A stretch of 20,743 nucleotides of DNA from NCBI GenBank assembly GCA_002372875.1, contig DFJD01000042.1, positions 1 through 20,743 of the forward strand, given 5' to 3'. Below, in pieces: positions 7,765 to 15,674 of the stretch. Position numbers and translations under genes: made by a program. Origin of the DNA: Clostridiales bacterium UBA3680 (GTDB taxonomy: Bacteria > Bacillota > Clostridia > Lachnospirales > CAG-274). Position 1 is the stretch's first letter; every line of letters starts with the position of its first letter. Below the pieces are notes generated by a model. The model saw only the letters and a program-made list of their open reading frames with translations. It ran no database searches and was not told the origin of the DNA.

Positions 7765-9654
7765 TTGGCTGTTGAAATACAATTATGTGCTTTAGCTGTT
7801 GATGTATTGCTTATATATTTTTTTGTGCGAAACAAAAATGTTGGGCTTTACAGCGGAAAAATATTTTTCTACACACTTTTAACTCATACCTTTGGAATGT
7901 TTTTTGATGTGCTTTCCGTATTCGGCATTACAAATTCCTCAAGTATGCCGGAATATGTAACGGAAATATTGTGCAGGCTCTACCTTATATCAATAATATT
8001 GTACATGCTTTTTGCATTTATATACACATATACCGATATTGCAAAGCTCAGACAAAGTAAGGCGCTTAAAACCGTATGGGTCTTGTTTTTTTCGTTAAGT
8101 GTCGCATTGACAACCGTGCTTGAAATAGGTTTCGAGTACAAAAACAGACACGCATACAGCTACGGAAGTGCGGTCAACGCCACATATATTTCTTCCTTTG
8201 TTTGTCTGCTTGCAACAATAATACTCACCTTTACCCATTCATCTCTTATGAACATTCGGAAAAAAAGAGTTGTTCGCCTTTGGGTATCCCTTGAGATCAT
8301 TGCCGCCGTTGTACAGTTTTTCTACCCTCAGCTTCTTGTCGTGGGCTTTGCAGCAACTATGGGTCTGCTTATAATATATGCGGAGTTCGAAAATGTGGAA
8401 GTACATCTTAATCAGGAAACAGGCTGCTTTTCTTCCGCCTCGGGTGTTGCCTTTTTAAAGGAGCTGTATGAAAGAAATGTTCCGTTTTCGGCAATACTTA
8501 TACATAACAATGAAGAATGGAAAATAGCACAAAAGGAAGAAGGTTCGGTGTTGCTTGAAATGACCGAATACCTTTCAAGATTTACCGATGCAAAGCTTTT
8601 TCATTCATTTGAGTACGATTTTGTGCTTTACTATGATTCAAGCGACCCGAAAGAAAATCTTTCACGCTCGGGAAGAGATATTCAGGATATAATGCAGCGT
8701 TTTTCCCAGCAATGGAACAACGGAAAACTGAAAATAGAAACAAAATATATTTATTTTCCCGATGCATCGGTAGTTGGGGAGCACACTTCATTCACAAGAA
8801 TATACCACTATTACCGTGAAAGAGTCGAGTCGATCACAGGTCTTTTAACGGTAGAAAAAGAAAATGTTGATTATATCAAAAGTTTGTATGAGACGGTAAA
8901 CGAAATAAAATCCGCCTTGGCGGAAGATAGGATCGAAGTTGCCTATCAGCCCATATATGCGGTAAAAGAAGAAAAATTCTTATCGGCAGAGGCTCTTGCA
9001 AGAATAAGAACAAAAGACGGAAAAATACTTCAGCCGGGTGCATTCATTCCCATATCGGAGGAATTTGGTCTTGTAGATGCCATAGGTTTAAGAGTGTTTG
9101 AAAAGCTGTGCCGTTTTATAAAAAAAGAGGATATTCAATCCCTCGGATTACAGTATGTAGAAATAAATCTTTCCATAAGTCAATGTGAAGATGAAGAACT
9201 TGCGGAAAAATTCGCACAGATTTTCAAAAGAGAGAATATATCTCCCGAAAGAGTAAATTTTGAGATTACCGAACGATCGCAGCTTACAAAAAAAACCACG
9301 CTTCTTGAAAATATGAAATCCCTTATGGACATAGGAAGTGAGTTTTCACTTGATGATTTCGGCACAGGAGAATCCAATTTAAGTTATGTAACAAGTATGC
9401 CCGTTAAAATAGTTAAATTCGATAAATCCCTTGTAAATGATTATTTTAAGAGCAGCAGAGCAAAACTTGTTATGACATATACGGTAAAAATGCTGAAAGA
9501 GCTTGGCATGGACATTGTTGCCGAAGGCGTGGAGGAAAAAGAAAAAATAGATGAACTCAGCAAAATAGGAATAGACCATATCCAGGGATATTGTTTTTCC
9601 AAACCGCTTTTTGAAAAAGAGTTTGTGAAATTTATAAAGGAGAACAATCATTAA
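7765..9654 (+). CDS. Membrane-bound EAL-domain c-di-GMP phosphodiesterase with degenerate GGDEF region
   Basis: Predicted to hydrolyse cyclic di-GMP to pGpG at the membrane. From TTG 7765 the product is 629 residues. About seven hydrophobic helices span residues 5-208, forming a possible sensor. Residues 215-340 resemble a GGDEF domain, but the signature site reads HSFEYDFVLY (280-289), so cyclase activity is not expected. The EAL domain (about 385-625) looks complete: E409-A-L, N468 in EINLS, E503 in EITERS, D530 and D531 in DDFGTG, K551 in VKFDKS, E587 in VAEGVE and Q607 in HIQGYCFSKP. The start is chosen because GAGGTGAG (7753-7760) precedes TTG 7765. The frame is also open from TTG 7732, which lies inside a palindrome and has no ribosome site. 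It is monocistronic with its own promoter and a structured leader. Confidence 0.9.
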   Translation: MAVEIQLCALAVDVLLIYFFVRNKNVGLYSGKIFFYTLLTHTFGMFFDVLSVFGITNSSSMPEYVTEILCRLYLISIILYMLFAFIYTYTDIAKLRQSKALKTVWVLFFSLSVALTTVLEIGFEYKNRHAYSYGSAVNATYISSFVCLLATIILTFTHSSLMNIRKKRVVRLWVSLEIIAAVVQFFYPQLLVVGFAATMGLLIIYAEFENVEVHLNQETGCFSSASGVAFLKELYERNVPFSAILIHNNEEWKIAQKEEGSVLLEMTEYLSRFTDAKLFHSFEYDFVLYYDSSDPKENLSRSGRDIQDIMQRFSQQWNNGKLKIETKYIYFPDASVVGEHTSFTRIYHYYRERVESITGLLTVEKENVDYIKSLYETVNEIKSALAEDRIEVAYQPIYAVKEEKFLSAEALARIRTKDGKILQPGAFIPISEEFGLVDAIGLRVFEKLCRFIKKEDIQSLGLQYVEINLSISQCEDEELAEKFAQIFKRENISPERVNFEITERSQLTKKTTLLENMKSLMDIGSEFSLDDFGTGESNLSYVTSMPVKIVKFDKSLVNDYFKSSRAKLVMTYTVKMLKELGMDIVAEGVEEKEKIDELSKIGIDHIQGYCFSKPLFEKEFVKFIKENNH

Positions 9655-9777
9655 ATCTTCACATTTGTTCACTTAATTTTTATTTCATTTTTTAGGTTAA
9701 AGTGATATTATGTGCTTGCAAGGTTGGAGGGAGCCTCCTCCAAAAAAAGATTTTCTTTATAAGTACTCCTTTTATCG
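9655..9777. other. Non-coding gap with an unexplained perfect hairpin
   Basis: Lies between the EAL stop and the shared terminator. It contains TTGGAGG (9724-9730), loop GAGCCT, CCTCCAA (9737-9743): a perfect 7-bp stem followed on the plus strand by seven more A bases, so it lacks the U-tract of a normal plus-strand terminator. On the minus strand the hairpin is preceded, not followed, by T bases. A TATTAT at 9706-9711 has no good -35 partner. No protein-coding gene is convincing here. Confidence 0.5.
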
Positions 9778-9805
9778 AAAAAGCCGCCGAAAATGGCGGC
9801 TTTTT
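9778..9805. terminator. Bidirectional Rho-independent terminator
   Basis: AAAAAGCCGCC (9778-9788), loop GAAAAT, GGCGGCTTTTT (9795-9805). The stem is GC-rich with A-tract and T-tract on opposite sides, so it can stop the EAL transcript on the plus strand and queA on the minus strand. The queA stop is 9 bp away. Confidence 0.92.
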
Positions 9806-9814
9806 CATGTTTAT

Positions 9815-10852
9815 TTATCTGTTCAAATCTCCTATATACATTGCATCTCCGAAAGAGAAAAATCTGTATTTTTCTTCTACCGCCTCTTTATAAGCCGCAA
9901 GAACATTTTCTCTTGTTGAAAATGCGCTTACAAGCATTATGAGAGTAGATTCCGGAAGATGAAAATTTGTGATAAGCCCGTCTATGGCTTTAAACTTATA
10001 TCCGGGATATATAAATATATCCGTTTGACCGCTTTTGGCAGGAATATAGCCGTTATCTTGTGCAACAGATTCAAGTGTTCTGGTGCTGGTCGTTCCCACA
10101 GCTATTATTCTTCCGCCCTTTTTTCTGGCATTATTTATTTTATTGGCATTCTCCTCGTCTATCATATAATATTCCGAATGCATTTTGTGTTCAAGAACAT
10201 TTTCTTCCTTTACGGGTCTGAATGTGCCCAAACCCACATGAAGGGTAAGCCTTGCTATATCAATGCCCTTTTGTTCTATTTTTTCAAGCAGTTCCTTTGT
10301 AAAGTGCAGACCTGCCGTAGGTGCGGCTGCCGAGCCTGTATTTTTTGCATATACGGTCTGATATCTGTCTTTATCTTCAAGCTTTTCTTTAATATACGGA
10401 GGAAGAGGCATTTGCCCGAGTTTATCAAGTATTTCTTCAAAAATACCCTTATATGAAAACTCCACAATTCTGTTTCCGTCCTCAACAATATCTTTTACTT
10501 CGGCTTTAAGCTCTCCGTCTCCGAATACTATCACCTTTCCGGGACGCGCCTTTTTCCCGGGATAGACCAATGTTTCCCACTTATTGTCGGTCAGGCGTCT
10601 AAGAAGAAGTATCTCCACCCTTGTGCCGGTATCCTCTCTTGCTCCTATAAGCCTTGCGGGAATAACCTTTGTCTCATTTATTACGAGACAATCACCTTTG
10701 TTTAAATAATCCGTAATATCCCAAAAATGCTTATGTTCAATCTTTCCGCTTTTTCTGTCAAGAACCATCAACCTTGAAGATGATCGATCCTTTATAGGTG
10801 TTTGCGCTATAAGCTCTTCGGGTAAATCAAAATAAAAATCACTTTTTAACAT
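9815..10852 (-). CDS. queA: tRNA preQ1(34) S-adenosylmethionine ribosyltransferase-isomerase QueA
   Basis: Transfers the ribosyl part of S-adenosylmethionine onto 7-aminomethyl-7-deazaguanine at the wobble position of tRNA, making epoxyqueuosine. The 345-residue product is full length for the family. It starts MLKSDFYFDLPEELIAQTP and carries the hallmark stretches SRLMVLDR, GDCLVINETKVIPARL, PLPPYIKEKLEDKDRYQTVY, GSAAAPTAGLHFT, RLTLHVGLGTFRPV, HSEYYMID, GTTSTRTLES, TDIFIYPGY and TNFHLPESTLIMLVSAF. The ATG at 10850-10852 follows the SpoIID-like stop by one base, and no strong ribosome site sits at normal spacing (GGAG is about 15 nt upstream). Translation is therefore probably coupled to the upstream gene. 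tgt, often next to queA, is not in view. Confidence 0.97.
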   Translation of the reverse strand: MLKSDFYFDLPEELIAQTPIKDRSSSRLMVLDRKSGKIEHKHFWDITDYLNKGDCLVINETKVIPARLIGAREDTGTRVEILLLRRLTDNKWETLVYPGKKARPGKVIVFGDGELKAEVKDIVEDGNRIVEFSYKGIFEEILDKLGQMPLPPYIKEKLEDKDRYQTVYAKNTGSAAAPTAGLHFTKELLEKIEQKGIDIARLTLHVGLGTFRPVKEENVLEHKMHSEYYMIDEENANKINNARKKGGRIIAVGTTSTRTLESVAQDNGYIPAKSGQTDIFIYPGYKFKAIDGLITNFHLPESTLIMLVSAFSTRENVLAAYKEAVEEKYRFFSFGDAMYIGDLNR

Positions 10853-10853
10853 A

Positions 10854-12155
10854 CTACTCTATCGTAACTCCGCTGTAATAATGTTTTAAAATATCTACAT
10901 AGCCGTAACCGCTCTCAGCCATACCTTTTGCCCCGTATTGACTCATTCCCACTCCGTGCCCGTAACCTCTGCCCGAAAGGGTATATGTTCCGTCTTCATT
11001 TTCATGTACCTTAAAGTTGTTTGAATAAAGGCTTTGTCCGAGTACCGAGAAAGCTCCTCTGACCGAGTCGTTTGATATAGCCATATCTCCTTTATCACCG
11101 ATAAAGATAAGATCTTTGACATAACCGTTGGGTGTATAGGTTGCCTCAAGCTTTTTGAGAACGCCTATGTTGTAGCCTTTTGAGGCAGGAATTTTTACAA
11201 GCTCCTCTTTTGTAAGTACCCTGTCCCATACCATGCATTCGGTTTCAAAATTATCGGGGACCGATACAAGATAATCCACCGAGCCGCCCCATGCATCGGC
11301 GGAGGATTGTGTTACCCCACCGCTTGATGAAAAATAGACGGCATTTATTAACATTCCATCGTAATATATTTCCATACCGTTTGTAGCATCCACCGCTGCA
11401 ATACTTTCGGGTGTTTCGTTGTCCACTCCGCCGTAAGCTTGACAATGCACGGTATCGCACAAATCGTAAACACCCTCTTTTCCGAAGGATGCACAGGTAT
11501 ATGTCCTTGCGGCAACAGCCTGAGCCTTAAGAGCTTCTATATTCCACGAAGAAGGCATTTCGGAATTGACAACCCCGTACAAATATTCCTCGACATCAAG
11601 TATATTTATAGGCGTTATACCGATTTCATCTCTGTAAAATGCAATTTGCCCTCTGTAGCGACCTTTCGCAATATCTATGATACCATCTGAACCGTAAACC
11701 TTAGCCGAACCCGATCCGTCCACAAGATATTTATTAACTCCGTTTATCGAAAAAACAACACAGTTTCCTCCGGTATTTATATGTGTCATTTTGGAGGTAT
11801 CAGCCTTGCAATTTTCGGCAAGATAAACATGCCAACCGTCATCCTTTAGCACAGGTATACAGTTGTTTCCGATATATTGCTGCATACCGTCATAGGCACG
11901 GTTATAGGATGCATATTTTTTGCCCGTATCGTAATAACTTTTTGAAAGAGGCTTAACAACAGATGAGCCTAAATTCATTGTATAGTTTTTACTGTCTCCG
12001 ACACGGAGCTCAAAACCCTTGTCGGCAATTTCGACAGAGGGAGACTGATAAAAGTTTTTCTCAAGCCCTATTCTTACAGAACGTGCATAAACGCTCACAC
12101 AGCTTAAAATTGTAAGAGTAGCGGCCGCAATAAATAATTTGACCGTTCTTTTCAT
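10854..12155 (-). CDS. spoIID: SpoIID/LytB-family lytic transglycosylase, exported
   Basis: Predicted to cut peptidoglycan glycan strands, as SpoIID does with SpoIIP during engulfment in spore formers; non-sporulation LytB-like members also exist. From ATG 12155 the product is 433 residues. It has an N-terminal signal or anchor (MKRTVKLFIAAATLTILS, CVSVYA) ending near residue 25. Residues 68-115 (SYYDTGKKYASYNRAY, GWHVYLA) could be a SPOR-like peptidoglycan-binding segment. The SpoIID core begins near 190, with the presumed catalytic Glu199 in VNSEMPSSW, then EALKAQAVAARTYT and C233-D-T-V-H237-C238. The signature GRGYGHGVGMSQYGAKG (396-412) lies near the end. The frame is open to GTG 12176, but GGGTGAT (12159-12165) places the start at ATG 12155. 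Followed directly by queA. The sporulation assignment is inference. Confidence 0.86.
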   Translation of the reverse strand: MKRTVKLFIAAATLTILSCVSVYARSVRIGLEKNFYQSPSVEIADKGFELRVGDSKNYTMNLGSSVVKPLSKSYYDTGKKYASYNRAYDGMQQYIGNNCIPVLKDDGWHVYLAENCKADTSKMTHINTGGNCVVFSINGVNKYLVDGSGSAKVYGSDGIIDIAKGRYRGQIAFYRDEIGITPINILDVEEYLYGVVNSEMPSSWNIEALKAQAVAARTYTCASFGKEGVYDLCDTVHCQAYGGVDNETPESIAAVDATNGMEIYYDGMLINAVYFSSSGGVTQSSADAWGGSVDYLVSVPDNFETECMVWDRVLTKEELVKIPASKGYNIGVLKKLEATYTPNGYVKDLIFIGDKGDMAISNDSVRGAFSVLGQSLYSNNFKVHENEDGTYTLSGRGYGHGVGMSQYGAKGMAESGYGYVDILKHYYSGVTIE

Positions 12156-12198
12156 AATATCACCCGTAAATGTCACTCATAACAAATTTAATGATAAT

Positions 12199-12204
12199 AT
12201 TATA
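12199..12204 (-). promoter_or_regulatory. Candidate -10 element for spoIID-queA
   Basis: A perfect TATAAT on the minus strand, 44 bp upstream of the SpoIID-like start. No good TTGACA-like -35 exists at 16-18 bp (the 17-bp position reads ATGGTA), and it does not fit a sigma-E -10 such as CATACAAT. It may need an activator, or may not be a promoter. Confidence 0.4.
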
Positions 12205-12353
12205 CAATAAAACAAAATATTTACCATAGAAAGCAAAGAAAATTAATCAATTCGTAACATTTTTGCAACAACTTTTAATAGTTCCGTATTGAGTATAGGG
12301 TGATTTTTCATAATTCGGTAAAAGCTATTGTGTATTTCTTTTAGGAATTTTGC

Positions 12354-12377
12354 ACAAATATCTGTCCGGATATTTGT
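12354..12377. repeat. Perfect inverted repeat, 9-bp arms
   Basis: ACAAATATC (12354-12362), spacer TGTCCG, GATATTTGT (12369-12377). On the plus strand it is followed by TTGTACCG, on the minus strand by GCAAAATTCC, so it lacks a clear U-tract in either direction. It could be a protein operator, a backup terminator or a processing signal downstream of DUF4364. Confidence 0.55.
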
Positions 12378-12394
12378 TTGTACCGTATTTTTAA

Positions 12395-12430
12395 AAATGG
12401 ACTGTGAAGAATAACCAATTATCTTCACAG
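12395..12430 (-). terminator. Probable Rho-independent terminator of the kduD-to-DUF4364 operon
   Basis: On the minus strand, CTGTGAAGA (12422-12430) pairs perfectly with TCTTCACAG (12402-12410). A further three pairs form across one bulge, with a small TTGG loop. The stem is followed by TCC then ATTTTT (12394-12399), a short U-tract. It lies 39 bp after the DUF4364 stop. Confidence 0.7.
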
Positions 12431-12468
12431 CCCGAATTTGTCGGCAGTGATATTCACCCTATATTATT

Positions 12469-13077
12469 CTATTTGCCCTCGGCAAGTTCTCTTTCCTTTT
12501 CCACAACATTTTTAACCTTTTCGTTTAATTCCTGCGTGGATTTTTCAACTACTTCCGTATTTTCCGAAAGCATACAGTCGATTATTGTTTTATAAATGTC
12601 GTTAATGTTATTTTTCCAATTTTTTCTGACGGTTTTTGCCTGTTCTTTCGTAAACACAGTCAAATTAAGTTCTATTAAAGGCGTATCATCCTCTATGACC
12701 CCGCATTTAACTATATAACTGTCATCATTTGAAAAATAGTTTGAAAAAACGGAATACTCATGCTTTAATTTTTTTCTGTTTTTTCTGACATAAGCTATTA
12801 TTTTGTTTAAAACCGTTTCGGGAAGTCTTTTTGAAAAGAAATTCACACAGGAATAGCCCTCGTCCGAAAGAGCATAAAAATCATTTCCGTTTTCTTCACT
12901 TTTTATAAGAAGTCCGTTTTCAAGCATCTGTGAAAGAGAGGTTTGAAAATCAAGATAGTCCATATATTCAGCCACAGCAAAATCCAAAAGCTGAGACCAA
13001 GCAACGGGTATGTCCATCTGATAGAGAAAATATATCAATACCAGCTTATTTTCATTAGTCATCTGTCCTCGTGCCAT
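12469..13077 (-). CDS. DUF4364 family protein, likely winged-helix type
   Basis: 202-residue soluble protein that I place in the DUF4364 family, common in Clostridia and of unproven function. The N-terminal part (MARGQMTNENKLVLIYFLYQ, SQLLDFAVAEYMDYLDF, SLSQMLENGLLIKSEENG, FYALSDEGYSCVNFF) has the helix pattern and short beta wing of a winged helix-turn-helix, so DNA binding is plausible. The middle strands (YSVFSNYFSNDDSYIVKC, LIELNLTVFTKEQA) suit the family's second domain. The C-terminal 40 residues are rich in Glu and Lys and likely helical or coiled-coil. ATG at 13075-13077 has CGGAG (13085-13089) 7 nt upstream. It starts 14 bp after the yitJ-type stop and is the last gene of the operon. 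Confidence 0.82.
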   Translation of the reverse strand: MARGQMTNENKLVLIYFLYQMDIPVAWSQLLDFAVAEYMDYLDFQTSLSQMLENGLLIKSEENGNDFYALSDEGYSCVNFFSKRLPETVLNKIIAYVRKNRKKLKHEYSVFSNYFSNDDSYIVKCGVIEDDTPLIELNLTVFTKEQAKTVRKNWKNNINDIYKTIIDCMLSENTEVVEKSTQELNEKVKNVVEKERELAEGK

Positions 13078-13091
13078 TTTAATTCTCCGTA

Positions 13092-14849
13092 CTATGATAG
13101 TTTTTTTGCTTCAAGCAAAAGTGCCTTGGCTGTCTGTGTTCTGTTAAAAGGAATCGTAAAATAAAAGCCGTCTGCAAAGTCATAGGTTTTTTTCATTATA
13201 TCGGCACTGATTTTAATGCCGACAGCTCTGCCCTCTTCTTTTGTCATACTTTCATCATACATATCCACAATACTGTTTGGAACGGTTATTCCCGTAATTT
13301 CGTTTTTAATAAAATTTGCATTTCTTTTGCTTACAAGAGGCATTATTCCGCAGAGCATTTTGACCCCTGTTTTTCTTTTGATATATTCAAGTGTCTCTAT
13401 ATCCTTATCGTCATAAACAGGCTGTGTCAAAAAAAATGTTGCTCCTGCCTCTTTCTTTAAGAGAATTCTTTTTATTTCGCTATCGGTGTTCTTTTTTGAA
13501 TATGACACCGCCCCTCCGTAAAATACATTATCCTCCGTAAAGCAGGTTTCATTCATTTCTCGTATAAATCGCATCAATTTTACCGAATCAAAATTAAATA
13601 CGGATTTTACATCATCTCTGCTTACCCCCGGTACCGGGTCTCCTGTTATAACAAGAAAATTTCTTATTCCGTTAAGATATGCTCCGAGTATCTGCGAGCT
13701 AAGACCGATGGCATTTGTATCCCTGCAGCAAATATGCGGCATAACCACCGCTCCTGTCTCATTTTTCACCTTAACGCTCATAAGTATCGAAGATGCCCTT
13801 GTTCTTCCGCTTGGTGAGTCGGCAAAGGTTATGGCGTCTACGCCCTCACTTTTAAGATAGCTTGCCGTAGCCATAAGTTCACCGTAATCGGTTCCCTTTG
13901 GAGGATCCAGCTCAACCGCAATAATTTTCTTGTTTATTTTGGGGTCGAAGAACAACCCTTGTTTTTTACCGCTTTCGTAAAAATGTTCTTTTTTATGTAC
14001 TACGGTTTTCTTTCTTTCCGAGAGTTTTATTTCTCTTTTATCAAGCTCCGAAATATATCCGGGGTTGGTCCCGCAGCAGCCTCCTATAATATTTACGCCG
14101 AGAGCTGCTATTTCCTCTGTTTTATCGCAAAAATAATTTACATTTGAGTTGTACACAAAACGGTTTTGTATAAGCGTGGGGTAACCCGCATTAGGAAACG
14201 CACAAACATATTTGTTTTCGGGAAGCTCCGTTTCCGAGAGCACCTCATACATATGAGACGGACCTATGGAGCAATTTGTGCCGATGGCATCTATATAAGG
14301 ATTACCTTTTGCTTCCTCAAATATGTCTTTTATCGATTCACCCGTTTGCGTATAGCCGTAGGAATTTACGGCAACCTGACATATTATGAAGGCTTTTTCG
14401 TTTTTACTTTTAATAAACTCAAGGGCGGGCAAAAGCTCTTTTATTCCCGGAAGAGTTTCGAAAACAAAAATATCGGCTCCCTCTTCCAAAAAGGCCTCCG
14501 AAATTTCCGTATATTCGGCTTTATCAGCCATTATAGGGCCTATGTCCGCCGCCACAAAAACATTTTTTCCTTCTGCGGCTTTTTTGGCAAGAGCAAATGC
14601 ATTCTTTATGTATTTTTTTATTTCATCAAAATCACAGTTTAAGCTCTCTTTGTTTACGGCAAAAGTAGCCGTTCTTAAAAGGCGTGCTCCCGAAGATACA
14701 TATTGCCCGTGTATATCAAGCACTCTTTCCGGGTGAGTCAAAACTGCCCTCTCAGGTAATATTTCAGTGCCGTAAAGCTGTGAATAAAACGTGCCAAAGG
14801 CTCCGTCACAAATCAAAATATTGTTTTCTAAATAATCCTTTATGTTCAT
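13092..14849 (-). CDS. yitJ: Bifunctional homocysteine S-methyltransferase / methylenetetrahydrofolate reductase
   Basis: Fusion of the kind known as B. subtilis YitJ (about 612 residues; 585 here). Residues 1-265 are a homocysteine methyltransferase barrel with the zinc thiols Cys193 (GTNCSIGP) and Cys258-Cys259 (GGCCGTNPGYI). Residues 308-585 are an FAD-dependent methylenetetrahydrofolate reductase-like barrel with AVELDPPKG containing Glu313, TFADSPSGRTR, MPHICCRD, LVITGDPV, FFLTQPVYD and LCGIMPL. It would link the folate one-carbon pool to methionine synthesis or methyl recycling; the methyl donor is not shown by the sequence. Its ATG overlaps the rsmI stop in ATGA, so it is translationally coupled, and no S-box riboswitch can precede it within the operon. 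Confidence 0.94.
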   Translation of the reverse strand: MNIKDYLENNILICDGAFGTFYSQLYGTEILPERAVLTHPERVLDIHGQYVSSGARLLRTATFAVNKESLNCDFDEIKKYIKNAFALAKKAAEGKNVFVAADIGPIMADKAEYTEISEAFLEEGADIFVFETLPGIKELLPALEFIKSKNEKAFIICQVAVNSYGYTQTGESIKDIFEEAKGNPYIDAIGTNCSIGPSHMYEVLSETELPENKYVCAFPNAGYPTLIQNRFVYNSNVNYFCDKTEEIAALGVNIIGGCCGTNPGYISELDKREIKLSERKKTVVHKKEHFYESGKKQGLFFDPKINKKIIAVELDPPKGTDYGELMATASYLKSEGVDAITFADSPSGRTRASSILMSVKVKNETGAVVMPHICCRDTNAIGLSSQILGAYLNGIRNFLVITGDPVPGVSRDDVKSVFNFDSVKLMRFIREMNETCFTEDNVFYGGAVSYSKKNTDSEIKRILLKKEAGATFFLTQPVYDDKDIETLEYIKRKTGVKMLCGIMPLVSKRNANFIKNEITGITVPNSIVDMYDESMTKEEGRAVGIKISADIMKKTYDFADGFYFTIPFNRTQTAKALLLEAKKLS

Positions 14850-15670
14850 TTGTCGTATTTTAAAGCGGCATATATTTCTCTTTTGCCTGTTCCCCTATCT
14901 TTGGCAACTTGTTTCATTGCCTCTTTTTCATTCATACCCTTTTGTATGTATTTTTCGAAATGCTCACGAATTGACATGGAAGAAAAAGTTTCTTCCTTTT
15001 CAACCGTTTTACAACCTTCCAAAACAAGCACAAACTCTCCCTTCGGTTCATTAACCGAAAAATATTCATAAAGCATGGACAGAGTTCCTCTGTTGACGGT
15101 TTCATGAATTTTTGTAAGTTCTCTTGTTGCGGCGGCATATCTGTCGCCTATGTTCTCCCTGAGCAATTTGAGAGTTTCAAGCAGATGATGAGGTGCTTCA
15201 TACAGCACGACCGTTCTTTTTTCTGTTTTAAGGGAGTTTAAAACAGCTTGCCTTGCCTTTTTGTTTTTAGGCAAAAAACCCTCAAAAACATAGCTTCTTG
15301 CTCCTATACCGCTTAGCAGAAGCCCTGTAATGTTTGCCGTAGGCCCCGGCACAACGGTAAACCGAACCTCATTTTCAATGCATAATCTTATAAGGTCCTC
15401 TCCCGGGTCGGATATACCCGGCATTCCCGCATCGGAAACAAGTGCAATATCTTTTCCCGCTTTTAGTTCTTCTATAAGCTTTGGGCCCTTCGTGTCCTTA
15501 TTGTGCTCGTGATAACTTGTCAGCGGTGTACTTATACCGTAAAAATTGAGCAGCTTAACAGTCTGCCTTGTATCCTCGGCCGCAATAAGCTCCACCGATT
15601 TCAGAGTTTCCACAGCTCGGAAGGTCATATCTTTTATATTTCCTATGGGTGTTCCGCAAATGTACAGCAT
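14846..15670 (-). CDS. rsmI: 16S rRNA (cytidine-1402 2'-O)-methyltransferase RsmI
   Basis: S-adenosylmethionine-dependent enzyme that 2'-O-methylates C1402 in the 30S decoding centre (YabC in B. subtilis). The 274-residue product has the tetrapyrrole-methylase-like fold, with MLYICGTPIGNIKDMTFRA at the start, LIAAEDTRQTVKLLNFYGI, LVSDAGMPGISDPGEDLIRL, VVPGPTANITGLLLSG, FEGFLPK and ATRELTKIHE. This covers the full family span including the small C-terminal domain. The start lies 4 bp after the TrmN6-like stop; the nearest strong GGAGG is about 15 nt upstream, within the preceding gene, so coupling is likely. It overlaps the next gene by 4 bp. In Bacillus yabB, yazA and rsmI are neighbours; yazA is missing here. 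Confidence 0.97.
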   Translation of the reverse strand: MLYICGTPIGNIKDMTFRAVETLKSVELIAAEDTRQTVKLLNFYGISTPLTSYHEHNKDTKGPKLIEELKAGKDIALVSDAGMPGISDPGEDLIRLCIENEVRFTVVPGPTANITGLLLSGIGARSYVFEGFLPKNKKARQAVLNSLKTEKRTVVLYEAPHHLLETLKLLRENIGDRYAAATRELTKIHETVNRGTLSMLYEYFSVNEPKGEFVLVLEGCKTVEKEETFSSMSIREHFEKYIQKGMNEKEAMKQVAKDRGTGKREIYAALKYDK

Positions 15671-15674
15671 AAGC

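Larger units (their letters stand above)
12156..12468. other. Non-coding region with two hairpins
   Basis: 313 bp between the SpoIID-like start and the DUF4364 stop. It contains the candidate -10 at 12199-12204, a perfect inverted repeat at 12354-12377 and the terminator at 12402-12430. The only frame of note, a 61-codon minus-strand one starting at GTG 12428, overlaps the terminator stem and has no ribosome site, so I do not call a gene here. Confidence 0.6.

Noticed and set aside
9702..9919. Small plus-strand frames after the EAL gene
   Set aside because: They run through the terminator hairpin and into queA antisense sequence, and there is no convincing ribosome site.
12243..12428. 61-codon minus-strand frame in the gap after DUF4364
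   Set aside because: It starts with GTG inside the terminator stem, lacks a ribosome site and runs through the second hairpin.
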